Of a stretch of 64,000 bases of DNA, positions 11,802 to 24,795 are shown piece by piece. The notes beneath the pieces are model-generated. The model did no database searches, was not told the DNA's origin, and saw nothing but the letters and a program-made list of their open reading frames with translations. The stretch covers positions 85,892 to 149,891 of the forward strand of contig BDDD01001756.1 in assembly GCA_001972305.1 (NCBI GenBank). The letters are read 5' to 3'. Made by a program: the position numbers and the translations under genes. The first letter of the stretch is position 1, and each line of letters opens with the position of its first letter. Source of the DNA: Cephalotus follicularis (lineage: Eukaryota > Streptophyta > Magnoliopsida > Oxalidales > Cephalotaceae).

Positions 11802-13749
11802 CATATAGCCATTAGAGCCAGTGGACCCCTTGTCCACATCTCTTCCTAAACCATCAATAGAAGAGCCTCTGAAACTCGAATTGAAGGAATTGCCTTCCAC
11901 TTTGAAATACTCATTCTTAGGTGAGAACCAGGCTCTTCCTGTTATTCTTTCATCCGATCTTACTCCCCGTCAGGAAGAGGAAGTTATTCACCTACTCAAA
12001 GAAAATAAAGAGGCAATTGGGTGGACTATGGCTGACATCAAGGGAATCAGCCCTTCTATTTGCGAGCATCACATAAATCTTATGGAGGGATCCAAACCCT
12101 CTAGAGAACCGTAGTGAAGGGTGAATCCAGTGATGAAAGAAGCCATACAAAAAGAAATATTGGAGTGGCTGGACAATTGGATCATTTATCCCATCTCGGA
12201 TAGTTAGTGGGTGAGTCTAGTCCACATTGTTCCAAAGAAATCCGGAGTGACGGTCGTGCAATCCTCCACCAATGATGTAATTCTGATGAAAGTCCAAATT
12301 GGATGGAGGGTGTGCATTGACTACCGTAAGTTGAATACAGCCACTTTGAAGGATCATTTTCCCATTCCGTTTATCGATCAATTGTTGGATAAGTTGGCTG
12401 GTCATGAGTAAAACTGTTTTCTTGATGGGTAGTTTGGATACAACCATATTCCCATCGCTCCACAAGATCAGGTGAAAACTACGTTCACGTGCCCTTTTGG
12501 AAAATTTGCTTATCGACACATGTCGTTTGGCCTCTGCAATGCCCCAGCGACTTTCCAAAGATGCATGAAGAGTATTTTCTCTGATATGGTGGAAGATTTC
12601 CTTGAAGTGTTTATGGATGACTTCTCTGTTCATGGTTCCTCATTCTCTGAATGCCTTCATCATCTGAAATTAGTAGTCGAAAGAAGTCGGAAGAAGAATT
12701 TGGTGCTTAATTGAGAGAAGTGCAATTTCATGGTGAAGAAGGGGATTGTTCTTAGACATGAAGTATCCAAAGAAGGAATTCAAGTAGATAAAGTAAAAAT
12801 TGAAGTCATCAAACCTTTGCCTCCACCTTGAAATGTGAAAGACATCCGAGCATTCCTTGGACATACTGGTTTTTATCGTAGATTCATCAAAGATTTTAGC
12901 AAGGTGGCACGACCCTTGACATCACTCCTAGCGAAAGATCAAGGCTTTGTTTTCTCTGACGAGTGCTTCGAAGCTTTGAACCACTTAAAGATGGAGCTCA
13001 CTTCGACTCCTATCATCCAGGCACACATTTTGACTGAGACTTTTGAGATTATGTGTGATGCGTCGGATAATGCAATCGGAGCTGTTCTCGAACAACGAAT
13101 GAATAAATTGCGTCACGTCATTTACTATGCAAGTAGGACCCTTTCCGATGTGAAATTAAATTACACAACCATTGAAAAGGAGTTTTTGGCCCTGGTTTTT
13201 CCATTAGAAAAATTCTAGTCCTATCTGTTAGGATCACACGTTATTGTTTACACTGATCATGTTACGATTCGGTGCCTAGTAGCTAAAAAGGATGCAAAAG
13301 CGCATCTTATCTGTTGGGTTTTCCTGCTTCAAGAGTTAGACGTGGAAATTAGAGATAAGGGACTGAGAGTCTGGTTGCTGACCACCTATCCCGACTTTCA
13401 AATGCTCCAGAGGAAAAGGGTCCAATCATTGAAAACTTTCCAGATCAGCAACTGATGCATGTTGAAAGAGAACCATGGTATGTGGACATAGTTATTTATC
13501 TTGTTACGGGAATCGTACCATTAAAGTGGTCTGCTCAAGATAAGCGTCAATTTCTTTCACAAGCCAAACATTTTTTTTGGGCTGATCCTTACCTGTTTAA
13601 AGCATGTCCCGAGCAGATTATACGACGATGTGTTCCTGATCATGAGTGTCGATCTATACTCTCTTTTTGACATGATCAAGCATGTGGTGGCCATTTTGGC
13701 CAAACAAAGAGGCGGCTAAAGTTTTATAAAGTGGTTTTTATTGGCCGAT
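11802..13749 (+). mobile_element. Element K: Athila-type Ty3/Gypsy pol fragment
   Basis: Degraded pol of a different Gypsy lineage. Near 11815-12110 is the region before RT (SLPKPSIEEPLKLELKELP, then IGWTMADIKGISPSICEHHI), a typical Athila signature. The RT follows with CIDYRKLN near 12313 and FMDDFSVHGSSF near 12610. RNase H has CDASDNAIGAVLEQR near 13055. The integrase zinc-finger start (HACGGHFGQTK) is near 13678. It carries many breaks (roughly eight or more) and is the most decayed plus-strand element. It has no LTR in the window and is cut by copia element D at 13750. The minus-strand block L at the right end is the same lineage. Confidence 0.85.
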
Positions 13750-16251
13750 TGTTAGATAGGGGTGTCCCTACAAGCTAAGAGATGATTGCAGACATGTGTT
13801 CTTAACATATGATACACTCTTAGTCGATACATTCTTAGTTGCATTCATGTTCAGTAGTGCATATTTATGAAAGATTGGCATCTTAGCTATATGACCAATC
13901 CTAAACTGTTGAATCTGATCAATTGATTACCATGTCAACTGAATACACATGTAGGGCCCTGTCGTTCGAGGGGTTGGATCTCATGCCTGAGAGATTATGA
14001 GAATGAGATCCTTACTCCCTTGTGACAAACGTTCCAAGTCATAGGTTCACTTTCTTAGGGAAATTGATGAACCGCAAAGACTTGTCGTATTATGCTTGCT
14101 CCTCATGTTAGGGAGGATGGTCATCTCATTGCCATTTGGGTTTACCCTAAAGCTGATGCGGGGTGCGTGCTAGAGAGCATCACTAAACCGACCCACCATA
14201 GGTTACCTATTTGGAGAGTCAATACCTCTGTCAATAGGACTCCTATTTGTCGCTGTAGTGTGTAGTCAAAGGAAACTAGTGGGTACTTTAAGACTCGCAT
14301 TGTATCCTTAGACCTAAGAAGCTGACATGCATTGTGTAGTAACCTCTTGGCTTTGGTTTTCGCCTTCCCCAACACTAGCCACGTGCTGGAAAAAGGGTTG
14401 TCTCTGGGTCTTGTGGGAGCTACTTTGAGATGTATGGATGAGTGCGCAAGATCGGATCATCACACCTGTGTTGAAGGTTATAGGCTCTATAACATCTGTG
14501 ACCATTGAAGACTTGAAAGTCTTGGCCAAGCACTTGGGAGATGGAAACGAGGTTTCCTGGGATGTCTCCCGATAGTCTCAATGTGTTCATAGAATTATAG
14601 TTATTGCGTTTTACCTAGGGGTGATATTAATCAAAACCCTAGTCGCGGTCGAAGCTGAGATGATGAGGGATATGCGACACATATTCTGATAACAATGACA
14701 AAGTACAGGCTTAACTGGTTAACAAATGATATATTTTGTATAGACAGATACGGGGGTTATTTGTGATCACACTGGGGCTATAGGATAGTTTTGGACTATC
14801 ATGATAGTCGTACAAGAATTCTAGGATTTCTGGGAATATATCATTTGTACCGGGAACCAACCTAGAATTCGGGTCCCGCCTGATTTGTGAACAGGTTGAT
14901 ATGTTGGGTGACATATCATTTAGTGAAAGGATAACATCTAAGGAATATGTTACTTTACTAGTTAGCAATTTACTTGTTGAACATATCGTTTCACTTAAAT
15001 GAGTTCAAGCATCACCATAATGAAATGTTCCGAGCAAAGGGTTGTTTGTTTCCACTAACGAATGCACTTGGGCATTTGTTTGGGGAGAGAGCTTATGGTC
15101 TTATACAATGTTGGGCTAGGGATTCACCATCCCATTTGGGCTGAATTTACGCCTTGATATGGCTTAGTTCATGGCTGACCCAAAGTGATTTCATTTATGG
15201 CATTATTGTCAATATGCTAAGCCCACTTTTGTAGACTTTTCAAAGGTGCAAGTGTAATGTTCCTTTTGGCCGAATTTTTTGAGGTATTTTTATGCCTCCT
15301 TTTGGCTGCCCATGTGGTATCTAAAAGAAAGAGAAAATTTGTTGATCACTTAGCTTGGTGGCTAAGTAAAATTTGCTTAATGGCTAAGTAAAGACTTTAC
15401 TTGGTGCCCAAGTAATTAAAAAGATATGCAAGGAATATATCTTATTAAAAACACACATTTTTCTTTTCTCTCTCTCCAAGAAATGCAGGGGATGCTCTCT
15501 CCTTCTCTCTTCTTTCTCTTTCCATTTTCTTCTGTTGTTTTAGAAGAAAATATGTGAGCTTGGTGCTCGTGAAGAGTGAATAACAAATCAGTCTCCTTTC
15601 ACCCTCCATGATCACAATAGGTAGAGATTGTTTACACCTTGCATCCAATCTTTATCTATGGTGATTTTAGTATAGGATTTAAACATTTGAGCCTACATCC
15701 TTTTTACATGTTTGAGGCAGCATATTCATGGAGCAATATCGAGGAGATGGATGCTTGGATCAAAGTGTAGAGGGAGCACTTGAAGGAAGGAGTGGAAGAC
15801 CATGGGTAATGGTTTCTAATCCTTCTAATTTAGGATTTGTATATATGTGTATTGTGGCATGGGAATTTCGGGTTTGGACTAGGGTTTGTATACCCTATGC
15901 AATCCCTAATATTTCCTTGTAAAAACCCTACAAAACCCTAATGGTTTTTCATGCCTAGGGTTCATATTTTGGAGGTTGTGGTCTAAGGGTCTTGTGTGTT
16001 GCCGCAGCCAATGTGATTGAGCATGTATGATGGGTTAGTGAATTCCCATCCTTCCATGGCCGAAACCTATATGCTTGGAATGTTAGTATGGTTCACTTGA
16101 AAGCTTAATTAGTGATCCAAAGGCTTATTAAGACAATTATGGGTTTACAGTTTTAGAAGGTCTCATTGACTGGAGACTAGTTAGATGTAAATTTTTAAAA
16201 TGCGACCCTAAATTGTTCCAATCACATTCTTCCGCATAAACCATTCCAACA
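13750..16251 (+). repeat. Element D 5' LTR
   Basis: Starts TGTTAGATAGGGG and ends CCATTCCAACA two bases before the primer site, about 2.5 kb. The first 490 bases match the partial 3' LTR at 41947. In the first 180 aligned bases I count about 15 differences by eye. A TATA-like AT-rich stretch (about 15430) precedes a CT-rich leader (about 15455-15530), a plausible promoter zone. No gene is seen; the open frames here are shadows. Confidence 0.85.
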
Positions 16252-18300
16252 AGTGGTATCAGAGCCTCCTAATTAGCTTTATTTAGACCTCAATTTTATG
16301 TCTAGTGGCTTGCTTTGATGTGTTGAACCATTGGCCGAAAAATGCATTCCCACACCCTAGAGTGAACTTGGCAAATTTTGGTCAATTGGAATTTGTGATT
16401 TCTAGTTCATTTTGTTATTTGTTTGAACTAGTGTAAATGACTAATTAATGGATAGTTTGATGATCCAAAGATTAATACATTGTGTGTTGATGGTGCATGG
16501 GAGCATTCCAACATTCGTATGTATGATTTAGGATCTTGAACGAACCTTAAAAAGTCATTGAACTGTTGGTTAAAAGTGTCAGAATTTTAATTCGAAAACT
16601 ACTTACGTACGGGAATTTCTCTTATGTTTTTTTGTACTATTTAGTACAGACTTTCTGGCAGTTACCCTAAGCAGAAAATTAGACTGGTTAGTGACAGTCT
16701 GAGTGCAGGATGGCTCTGCACAGTTTCTGGTATTCTCTGCTAAGAGACTGGCTGTTTTTGCATACTTACTGACAAATTCCAGCATGATTAGTACTAGTTA
16801 CCAGCAGGTTTCCTGCAAGCTTCCGGCAAGCTTTTATTTACAGTTTCTATGCAATGTTCGCACAGTTACTAGCGGGAATATTGTATGGATTGGATGGGTA
16901 CATATCAGGGCGTTTGGATAGGGATTCGATTCACTTATGCACAAAGTTCATTTAAAAAGTGCAATTTATTCAAGAGGAATATTACTATTAGTTGTGGCTA
17001 ATATTTTAATTGCATTATTTTCACTCGAATATATCCGAAGGTAGGATCAATGACTATATGTAGTAGTGAACTACGTAAATAAATTGATGAGCCATTAAAT
17101 ATTAAATTGCCACATGTTTATTGATTAAATATAATGTGTATATTTTTTGAATTTCTTATGCATGCTGGTAGGCTTGGGACTCGACCTAGATATTTTGGTT
17201 TCTTACATGAATGTTATTTAAATTCTTTATCACAATGGTGTTCATCTGGTCTGTAATTATTTTTGAGTTTTTTTCTCTTCTCCCTCGGTAATTGTATTCT
17301 TATTCTTTTATGATACGAGTGATGTAATTTTAAGAAGAGATGCAATGGAGATTGAAGAGAGGATCAACAAGAATACAAGACCAAGTGAAGGCCATGTATG
17401 CATGGTGTGAATGTTGTAATAAAGTAGTTGTTAAATAATAAGCACCTAGGAGACAAAGTGGTCACGTTTGGCTCACGTGATCACTATAATAGCTAAATTC
17501 CTAAGTCAGGTCATATTTTTTTTGGATACATGAGATGGTTGAATTATTTTTTATTTTTCCAAACACATCCAAGCATGTTAAGCAGTTCCAAATGGATGTG
17601 GAAGATAATTAAAATTATCTAAACAGCTATGGTAAAATATAAAATTTGATGAGACCAAATTCCTCCAAAATAAAATAATAAGTCCATAAGCGGTGGGACA
17701 TAGGGTTGTCCTGTCGTTGGCCTTCCATAATTTTCGTTCAAGGGTGTGGACATATTGGGCATAGCACCACTACTACCACAGCAGAGGTCCCCCGTATGAC
17801 CATTATCATTCACCTTCAGTACTAAGGGAGTACTGGAAGGAAGTAGCCATGTTTTGGTACCGATGGTACGCACACGGGTGGGTATCAAAACCGGTCTATT
17901 TCTTTGAGGGTTGTGGGTCTGACTTATACCGAGTCCATACTATTGGCACAACCCACCGTTGTGGATTGTATGGGTCGTGAGGCCGAACTTGTATCGGATC
18001 TTGCATTTCAAGGGCGAGGCCCTAATGCAAATATGATGCTTTATGCCTAACTATTCGCTATTGTGGTTTGTCATGCCACAGCTGAGACCATGATAGGGCA
18101 GGATAGATTCCGATCCCCACTAGGAGGCGGGTGCTTCCCAAATGCCATATGGAGGTATGGGATACGATTAGAATAGTGGGAGGAGCCATAATTACAAACA
18201 GTTGAATGGATTATGGTAATAACATTAATGAAATGATCCGCTAATATTCTTTTTTTTTCTCATATAGGTTGCTAGTTTTCACATACTTATATATTACTCA
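16252..18300 (+). other. Element D long untranslated leader
   Basis: About 2 kb between primer site and gag with no open frame of substance and no recognised domain. It is AT-rich with some GC-richer islands (about 17680-18180). It probably is the transcribed leader of D; an older insert inside it cannot be excluded by reading alone. Confidence 0.5.
16254..16265 (+). other. Primer binding site, initiator-Met tRNA (D)
   Basis: TGGTATCAGAGC two bases after the LTR end. Confidence 0.9.
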
Positions 18301-18301
18301 A

Positions 18302-18850
18302 ATGGCTGACAGCAAAAACAAATTAAACACAATTGAGGCTCCTCAACTACTAGATCCTTATTAGCTTAAATAGCTACGCAAATGGTTCTTACGAGCATGA
18401 GAGTTGCTCATGTTATACCTGAGATACACCCCAAGCTAGTGAATGATGCATTCAACAATCACAAGGCAGGTATGGCTAAGTGGTGAGATGAAGATTATCA
18501 AGCTTGTAACCTAGTAGTTGTTGGCATGTGGCCACAATAATACATGCAGGTTATGCACTCACAGACCTTGTGTGTCATGTTTGCACAACTCAAGGAGTTG
18601 TATGGCACCCAGCCAATAACTGTAAAGGTAGATTTTAACCAGTTGGGATCAATATCAGTTGTGATGCCTCGATTTCGTACTTGAATAATCTCCAGGGAGA
18701 TAGATCAAGTGAATCTAAGCTCCAAGGGTGAAAACCCAAGGAAGAGGCAGCCAGTGCTAAAGGGAATTCCATTCTAGAAAGGATCTAAAAGTTTTTTTTT
18801 ATGAGTTTGCCTACTGCCATTGTGGGAAATCAAGGCATTGGAAGAGATAT
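18302..18850 (+). pseudogene. Element D gag remnant, 5' part
   Basis: Starts MADSKNKLNTIEAPQLL at 18302. Copia gag features follow: a KW..DEDYQACNLVV segment, then MFAQLKELYGTQP near 18570, and the first part of a zinc knuckle (CHCGKSRHWKR near 18815). Element B is inserted within the knuckle region. Broken and partial. Confidence 0.75.
18846..18850. other. Target duplication of B, left (GATAT)
   Basis: GATAT directly before the B 5' LTR, repeated at 39472-39476. Confidence 0.9.
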
Positions 18851-19990
18851 TGTAATACCCTGCTTGTTCGTATATGTGGTTTACGGACTTTTACTTGTTT
18901 GTTTTCGGGCTTTTTAATTTGTGTTGTTATAAAGTCCGTTTGCCCTGTCTTTTGGGCCTATGTGTTTTGGGCTGACTGATACTAGCCCGGACTTTTGGTT
19001 ATGTTAGTATGTGGGAATGTTTATGTATGGTATATCTTTATTCTAATTCTTTTATTCAAAACTTAAATTACATATTAAAACAAAATCTCCTATTTTATTT
19101 CCTTTACTTTCTTCCTATTTTATTTCTCTATCTCTCACCCGAATCTCACTCCCTCCCGTAACTCTCTCTACCTCTCTATCTCTTTACACGTTTTCTATCC
19201 CTTTTCCATTCTTATCTCCTGAAACTTCTGTCTTCTACCCTATCTATCATATTATGTTTCCTCTTTTCTTAATGCTACCCGAAATACATGCTCCTTTTTG
19301 TTTAAGTAAGCTATTAGTCTATTTTGTTTGCCATCGTTCTCTTCTGTTGGTGACTGCCGACCCTGCCATTGTGAAATCAACGTGTTATTTGTGTTTTTGC
19401 TTCATCAATCAGGTTTGTTCTCCGTGGATAAATGTAGGAATCGTTTATTTGATATGAATAGCAATGGCAGACTTTGACTTGTTTGTCTTCTTTATTTTCT
19501 TGTGAACAGCTGTGTGTAAGCCTTGAGAATCCTGTGCTTTTCCTGCAATTGTGTCTTCTTTGCAGGTTGGTACCCTTATGTTACTATTATGGTTTGTTCA
19601 ATCGTACTATGAATCTATTTTTGCATGTCTACATAAGTGTTAGAATTCGGTTTTGGTTCCTACAAACTTTATTTATTTTGTCATTGTGTTTCTGAGTCTG
19701 TTAGCAAGTCTGTAGACACAAAGAAAGAGTTATGCAATCTGGTTTTGAATATCTGTAAATTGTAATGGACAGAAAATTGGACTAATATAAGTTCATATGA
19801 TTAGAGGTCACTCTTGTCTCTTGAAGTTAATCACTGTTTATATACTTCTTCATGTTAATTATGTGTTTTTACACTGTCTAAACATCATATAAAGTCCTAT
19901 GTATATGTTCATAGGTCTCTAGTATAGAGTTATTCATGTTTAGACAAGTTTCTGTATTGTAAATGCTAAGTTTCTGTTGTTCTGTCGTCC

Positions 19991-20114
19991 AGAATAGTCG
20001 GCTGTTTTTATGGACAGTCCGCTATTGTGGGTTGTGTAGTCGACTGGCCCTGTTGCATAGTCGACTGCCAAGCTTCCAACAATCGACTAGTGCTCTGTAA
20101 CAATCAGTTGTTTT
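19991..20114. repeat. TCGA-palindrome array (B 5' LTR)
   Basis: Units of CAGTCGACTG type, partly decayed, spaced about 21 bases. Two intact centres at about 20040 and 20061 are 21 apart. The array is shorter than in the 3' LTR of the same element. Confidence 0.75.
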
Positions 20115-21243
20115 GCCCAGAAAATTCATGTTTTCAACTGTTTTGATCCGTTTGTTCTTCCAATAAATCTGGGTCTGTCCTAAACACTGTAATGAACCTG
20201 TTTTATATCTCTAATGATTCTCAGACCCTTATATGCATGGTATTACGTTTTTTAGATTGTTGTGCATCAAGGGGACTTTGACTTAACAATCTTTTCATAT
20301 GTCTTTTCTATAAGTGCATAAGATACAAATATTCTGCTCTTTGATACTCTCTTCGACTTTATCGAGGCAAAATAAGCTTTGTTTATATCGCTATTGGCCA
20401 TCTGGTTTTATCGAATGAAAATCAGTTTTGCTTTTATGATATGTTCTTCGTGTTACGAACTCGGTTATGTTATGAAATTGATATGTTCTGGAAAATAAGT
20501 CGGTTTTGACAATTTATGAATTTAATATTCCTGACTTTATACGTATGTTACGATATGTTATGAAATGATCATCTCTTTATAGTGTAAAATAAATGAGTTG
20601 ATATTCCGATTATGAAATTTATGTTATGACATCGTTTGTGAATGATTTTTGAATATGTTTGAAAAAAGCATATTTTATGTGTTTCTAAATTGATTTTGAT
20701 AATTCAATATTTTTGAAATACTGAGTATTTGTACCCACCTATGGGGCGTACCATAGGCATGTCGTAGGCATGGCACGGGGACATGACACTTCCGTAGCGG
20801 TGTGATTAGTCTACGACGTCTCTGTATGTTATGAATAAATCCAATGAGGTGGATTTATGGATCTGCTATGTATGATAGAGGCGTATGAATCGATTCTAGT
20901 TTATGGCATATGTGATAAGATATGCAATGTGTGATACGATGTGATATGAGAATTGACTTGTGTAGTGCCGTACATTTCAATTCTACTGGGCATATGGAAT
21001 GAGCTTCTCCCTTGCCATATATGTTTCTGATATGTGATATGTTATGTGGCTCAGTATGAATTATGATATTATGAAATTGTGATTATGAAATGTTTCGTAT
21101 ATATTCCAAAGTTATGAATTGGGTTTTATGAAGTTCAGAAATGAACATTTAAATGATTTACTGCTTAAGATTTTTGTTATGAGTTTTATTGAAGTCTTAC
21201 TACTTTTAAATTATCGTTTATTGTTTTATATTCCTTATCTGTA

Positions 21244-21258
21244 CTGAGGTTTACTCAG
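21244..21258 (+). other. LTR stem-loop (B 5' LTR)
   Basis: CTGAG / CTCAG around a 5-base loop GTTTA, 344 bases before the LTR end. Confidence 0.6.
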
Positions 21259-21607
21259 CCACATTTTTGTTTCCTTGCGGGAGGTTTTTAGGAGCAGCGG
21301 GGGAAAGTGTGAATGAGAGATGACCACCTTTATGTCAAGGATCCTTAGGGGTGTGATCCTGTTATGTTTTCTATTAGAGTTGGTCATGAACAATAAGATA
21401 CTTTTGGTTTATGTTCTTAATAATTGACCCTTGGAACATGTTTTAAGTTTTTTGAATATGTTAAGTTTTCAGTATGTTTTTCAGATATGTTATGACCGCC
21501 ACGTTTTTAGCTAATAAAGTTATGCCTATGTTATGTTCAGTTATGTTATGTTAGATTATGTATTATGACCTATGATGTCTCCCGCCATTTGGGGGTGTTA
21601 CAGATTG

Positions 21608-21618
21608 TGGTATCAGAG
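21608..21618 (+). other. Primer binding site, initiator-Met tRNA (B)
   Basis: TGGTATCAGAG six bases after the LTR end. Confidence 0.88.
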
Positions 21619-21774
21619 ATTCAGGTTTTGTTTCCTTAGAAGCCCTAACTAGGTTTGACTTGTGAGATTGGGTAGACACTGGGTTAGGCTTTTTCGTTAT
21701 GGTTAGTTTGATATGTTTTCTATTTCCGTCTCTGTTTTCTTTTGGTGTTTCATGTTTTGAGTATCTTTTTGTAG

Positions 21775-22830
21775 ATGGCACGAACAAGGAACGCTTCTCG
21801 GAGGACTGCAACCGTTGAGGCTCAGGTAGTCAGAAATGAGCCTTCTATGGAAGAGTTCATACGTCAGGTAGTCGCTCAGGAGGTACGACGTGTCACGGGT
21901 CAGCAGAATCAAGAACAAGGCCGTAGGGAGCCAGTTGCTGAGGACGATGCTTCAGCTGATGTTCAGTTGGGAAGGGAAACTGGGGACAGGACCAATACAC
22001 CTGTTTATATCTTGCTTGAGTAGTTCCAGAAACAGAGGCCACAGTCTTTTAGCTCAGCCGTGACTCCTGTGGAGGCTAAGCATTGGGTTGCGCATATGGA
22101 CAAGATCTTCGATGTGCTTGGTTGTGGTGACGAACAGAAGGTTAGGTTAGCTGCTTACAAGCTTAAGCGTGATGCTTAGAAGTGGTGGAAGACTCTGGGA
22201 GATGCTTTGACTTGGTCGGAGTTTTGTGAAGTCTTCTATCAACAGTATTTTCTCGCTGCTGATAAGAAGGCTTATGCCAGGGAGTTCAGAAATACAAGAT
22301 AGAAGGATGGAGAATCGGTCACAGAGTTTCTAACCTGTTTCACTAGAATTGCTGGTTTTGCTGGGTCCGCGGCGGAGACAGCACTGCAGCAGGCTGAGAA
22401 TTTCAAGTGGAAGCTGCACTATCAGGGGTAAGTTGATTAATACCAGGTTTGCTGATGTTTCTGAAGTGGCTAATGCAACAAAGAATATAGAACTAGAGAG
22501 GCTAGACTTCCAGGTAGCTCGGAAGGAAAATGATAAGAAGAGAAACAAGGAAGATTCTCAGGGGCAAGGTTCTGGACAGCATGGCAAGAATAGAAATGGC
22601 AAACGAGGGAGGAGGAATGATAACCGGGGGCAACGATAGTCTGATAATGATCAAAAGCAGACACAGGGAGATGCAGATGTTCAGATTGCCAAGTGTGATA
22701 CTTGTGGTAGACAGCATCTAGTGGGAGTGTGCTATAAGGCCATCGGGGCCTGTGTTGTATGTGGACAGAAAGTGCACTTTGGAAAGATTGTCCTGATCCT
22801 AGTGCAAAGGATAAGAGGGGAAATAATGCA
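21775..22830 (+). pseudogene. Element B gag remnant
   Basis: Begins MARTRNASRRTATVEAQVV at 21775 and parallels gag of A. It keeps the gag core (VEAKHWVAHMDKIFDVLGC, about 22070-22280), a Lys/Arg/Gly-rich linker (about 22520-22640) and the first zinc knuckle (CDTCGRQHLVGVC near 22692). A second knuckle region follows. Broken. Confidence 0.82.
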
Positions 22831-24358
22831 GAATCTTGACAGCGTAAGGTGGGAGGTTCTGTTTTCGCTATCACGACACAACAGGCTGCTAATGCACCAG
22901 GTACGATTTCAGCGAGGTCTTTTGTTTGGCATCTTAGAATGTCTTCACAGTTACTTGATCCGGCTTTGGTTCTTTCGACCCCTACGAGGACATCTATTGT
23001 GATGTCTGAGTGTTTTTATGCTTGCCCTCTTATTTTCAATGATCAGATACGGATCTTCTTCCTATTGATATGTATGACTTTGATATGATTCTGGGTATGA
23101 ATTGGTTGGTTCGCCATCGAGCTACGATTGACTGTCACACTCAGACAATTCTATTTAGGGATGTGGATAGACCTGATTTTATTTATCAGGGTTCACAGCC
23201 AAGAAAAGAAGTGAAGGTTATTTCTGCTTTGAAGGCTCGGAAGATGGTGGCTAAGGGCGCTGAGGGTTTCCTAGCTATTGTAAAGGATGTCTCTAAGGTT
23301 GAGCGTCGCCTTAAAGACTATCCTGTGGTTCGAGAGTTTGAAGATGTGTTTCCGGAGGAGTTACCGGGTTTCCCACCACAACGGGAAGTGGAGTTTACCA
23401 TCGAGCTCATTCCTAGAGTGGCACCGATATCTAAGGTACCATATAGGATGGCACCACTTGAATTACAGGAGTTAAAGGAACAGTTACAAGAGCTATTGCA
23501 ACGGGGTTTCATTCGGCCTAGTGTTTCACTGTGGGGTGCTCCGGTTCTTTTTGTGAAGAACAAAGATTGGTCTATGAGGCTCTGGATAGACTATAGAGAG
23601 TTGAATCGAATTACTGTTTGGAATAAATACCCTTTGCCTAGGATTGATGACTTGTTTGATCAACTCTAAGGTGCTCGGTATTTCTCTAAAATCTATTTGA
23701 GATCGGGATATCATCAGCTTTGCATAAAGGAAGAAGATGTGCCTAAAACTACTTTCCGTACTCGGTATAGGCATTATGAATTTCTGGTGATGCCCTTCGG
23801 ACTTACTAATGCACCGATAGTTTTCATGGAGCTGATGAATCGGGTGTTTCATGAGTAGTTGGATCAGTTTGTGATTGTGTTCATAGATGACATCCTTGTA
23901 TATTCCACATCGAAGGAAGAACATAAAGAACAACTGCGTATAGTACTGGGTATTATGAGGAAGAATCAGCTATACGCGAAGTTTTCAAAATGTGAGTTCT
24001 GGTTGGAACAGGTAGCGTTTTTGGGTCATGTGGTTACAGTTGAAGGTATCTGTGTGGATCCTGCTAAAGTTGAGGCTATTACTAAATTCCCAAGACCTAC
24101 CACAGTGACGGAGGTTAGGAGCTTCTTGGGTTTGGCTGGATAATATAGGCGGATTGTGGAAGGTTTTTCCTCTATAGCCTTACCACTAACTCAGCTTATG
24201 AGAGAGGGAGCTAAGTTTGAATGGAATGAAGTGCGAGAAGAAAGCTTCGAGAAACTGAAGAATGGTCTTATGTCGGCACCGATTCTTCGTTTACCATCTG
24301 GGTCGGGTGGATACCAGATTTACAGTGATGCTTCTAAGAAGGGTTTGGGGTGTGTCTT
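22831..24358 (+). pseudogene. Element B pol remnant, part before C (PR-RT-start of RH)
   Basis: The protease end ([17 protein letters not shown] near 23083-23135) is followed by a linker ([20 protein letters not shown]). The RT has [12 protein letters not shown] near 23440, [19 protein letters not shown] near 23585, and a catalytic FIDDILVYS box near 23880-23905. RNase H begins [12 protein letters not shown] near 24325 and stops at the insertion of C. Broken in several places. Confidence 0.85.
24354..24358. other. Target duplication of C, left (GTCTT)
   Basis: GTCTT before the C LTR, repeated at 34745-34749. Confidence 0.92.
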
Positions 24359-24770
24359 TGTCACACCCCGTTTATAGAGAAACGACATTTAAGCAGTAAA
24401 GGCAATTAACACATAAAAATACAGCTCATGTAAAACCCATAAAATTTAAACTTTAAACCAGAAGCCAGTTGCGGAACCATTAAATAACCATAAGCTGTAA
24501 AACCCGTAGCGTGCATCCCATACTACACGCTAGCCAAAACAAGTCCAACATAGTTAATCTCCCATAAACGGAGCGTGATCACGGTACAAGTTAAATTCCA
24601 TCATAAATTAAACCCATAAGTACGGTACATTGAAAATTCCTTTAACAACTCAGTTTATTACAAAACAGGAGAATAAGTAAAACTAAGAACAGCATAACAA
24701 CTTCGTTCCTCGCCCATGCCAGCCCAAACGGTCCACCGCATCAATCTGTAAAGTAGGGGGTTAGCCTTTG

Positions 24771-24795
24771 TCCTCACTCGGCTAAGTCATAAAAG
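24771..24795 (-). other. LTR stem-loop (C left LTR)
   Basis: TTAGCC / GGCTAA around a 13-base loop, 412 bases from the LTR 3' end in the C orientation. Equivalent to the H stem-loop. Confidence 0.62.

Larger units (their letters stand above)
18851..21602 (+). repeat. Element B 5' LTR
   Basis: 2752 bases, TGTAATACCC to GGGTGTTACA. It has a CT-rich stretch (about 19090-19250) that looks like a transcription-start leader, a TCGA-palindrome array (19991-20114), a stem-loop (21244-21258) and AATAAA near 21513. Frames at 19254-19695 show no domain. Confidence 0.93.

Noticed and set aside
14142-14968. Minus-strand frames of 71-85 codons
   Set aside because: They lie inside the D 5' LTR and show no similarity to known proteins that I recognise.
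17640-18180. Possible separate insert or gene in the D leader
   Set aside because: GC content differs from its surroundings, but there is no open frame, terminal repeat or duplication that I can see; left as leader.
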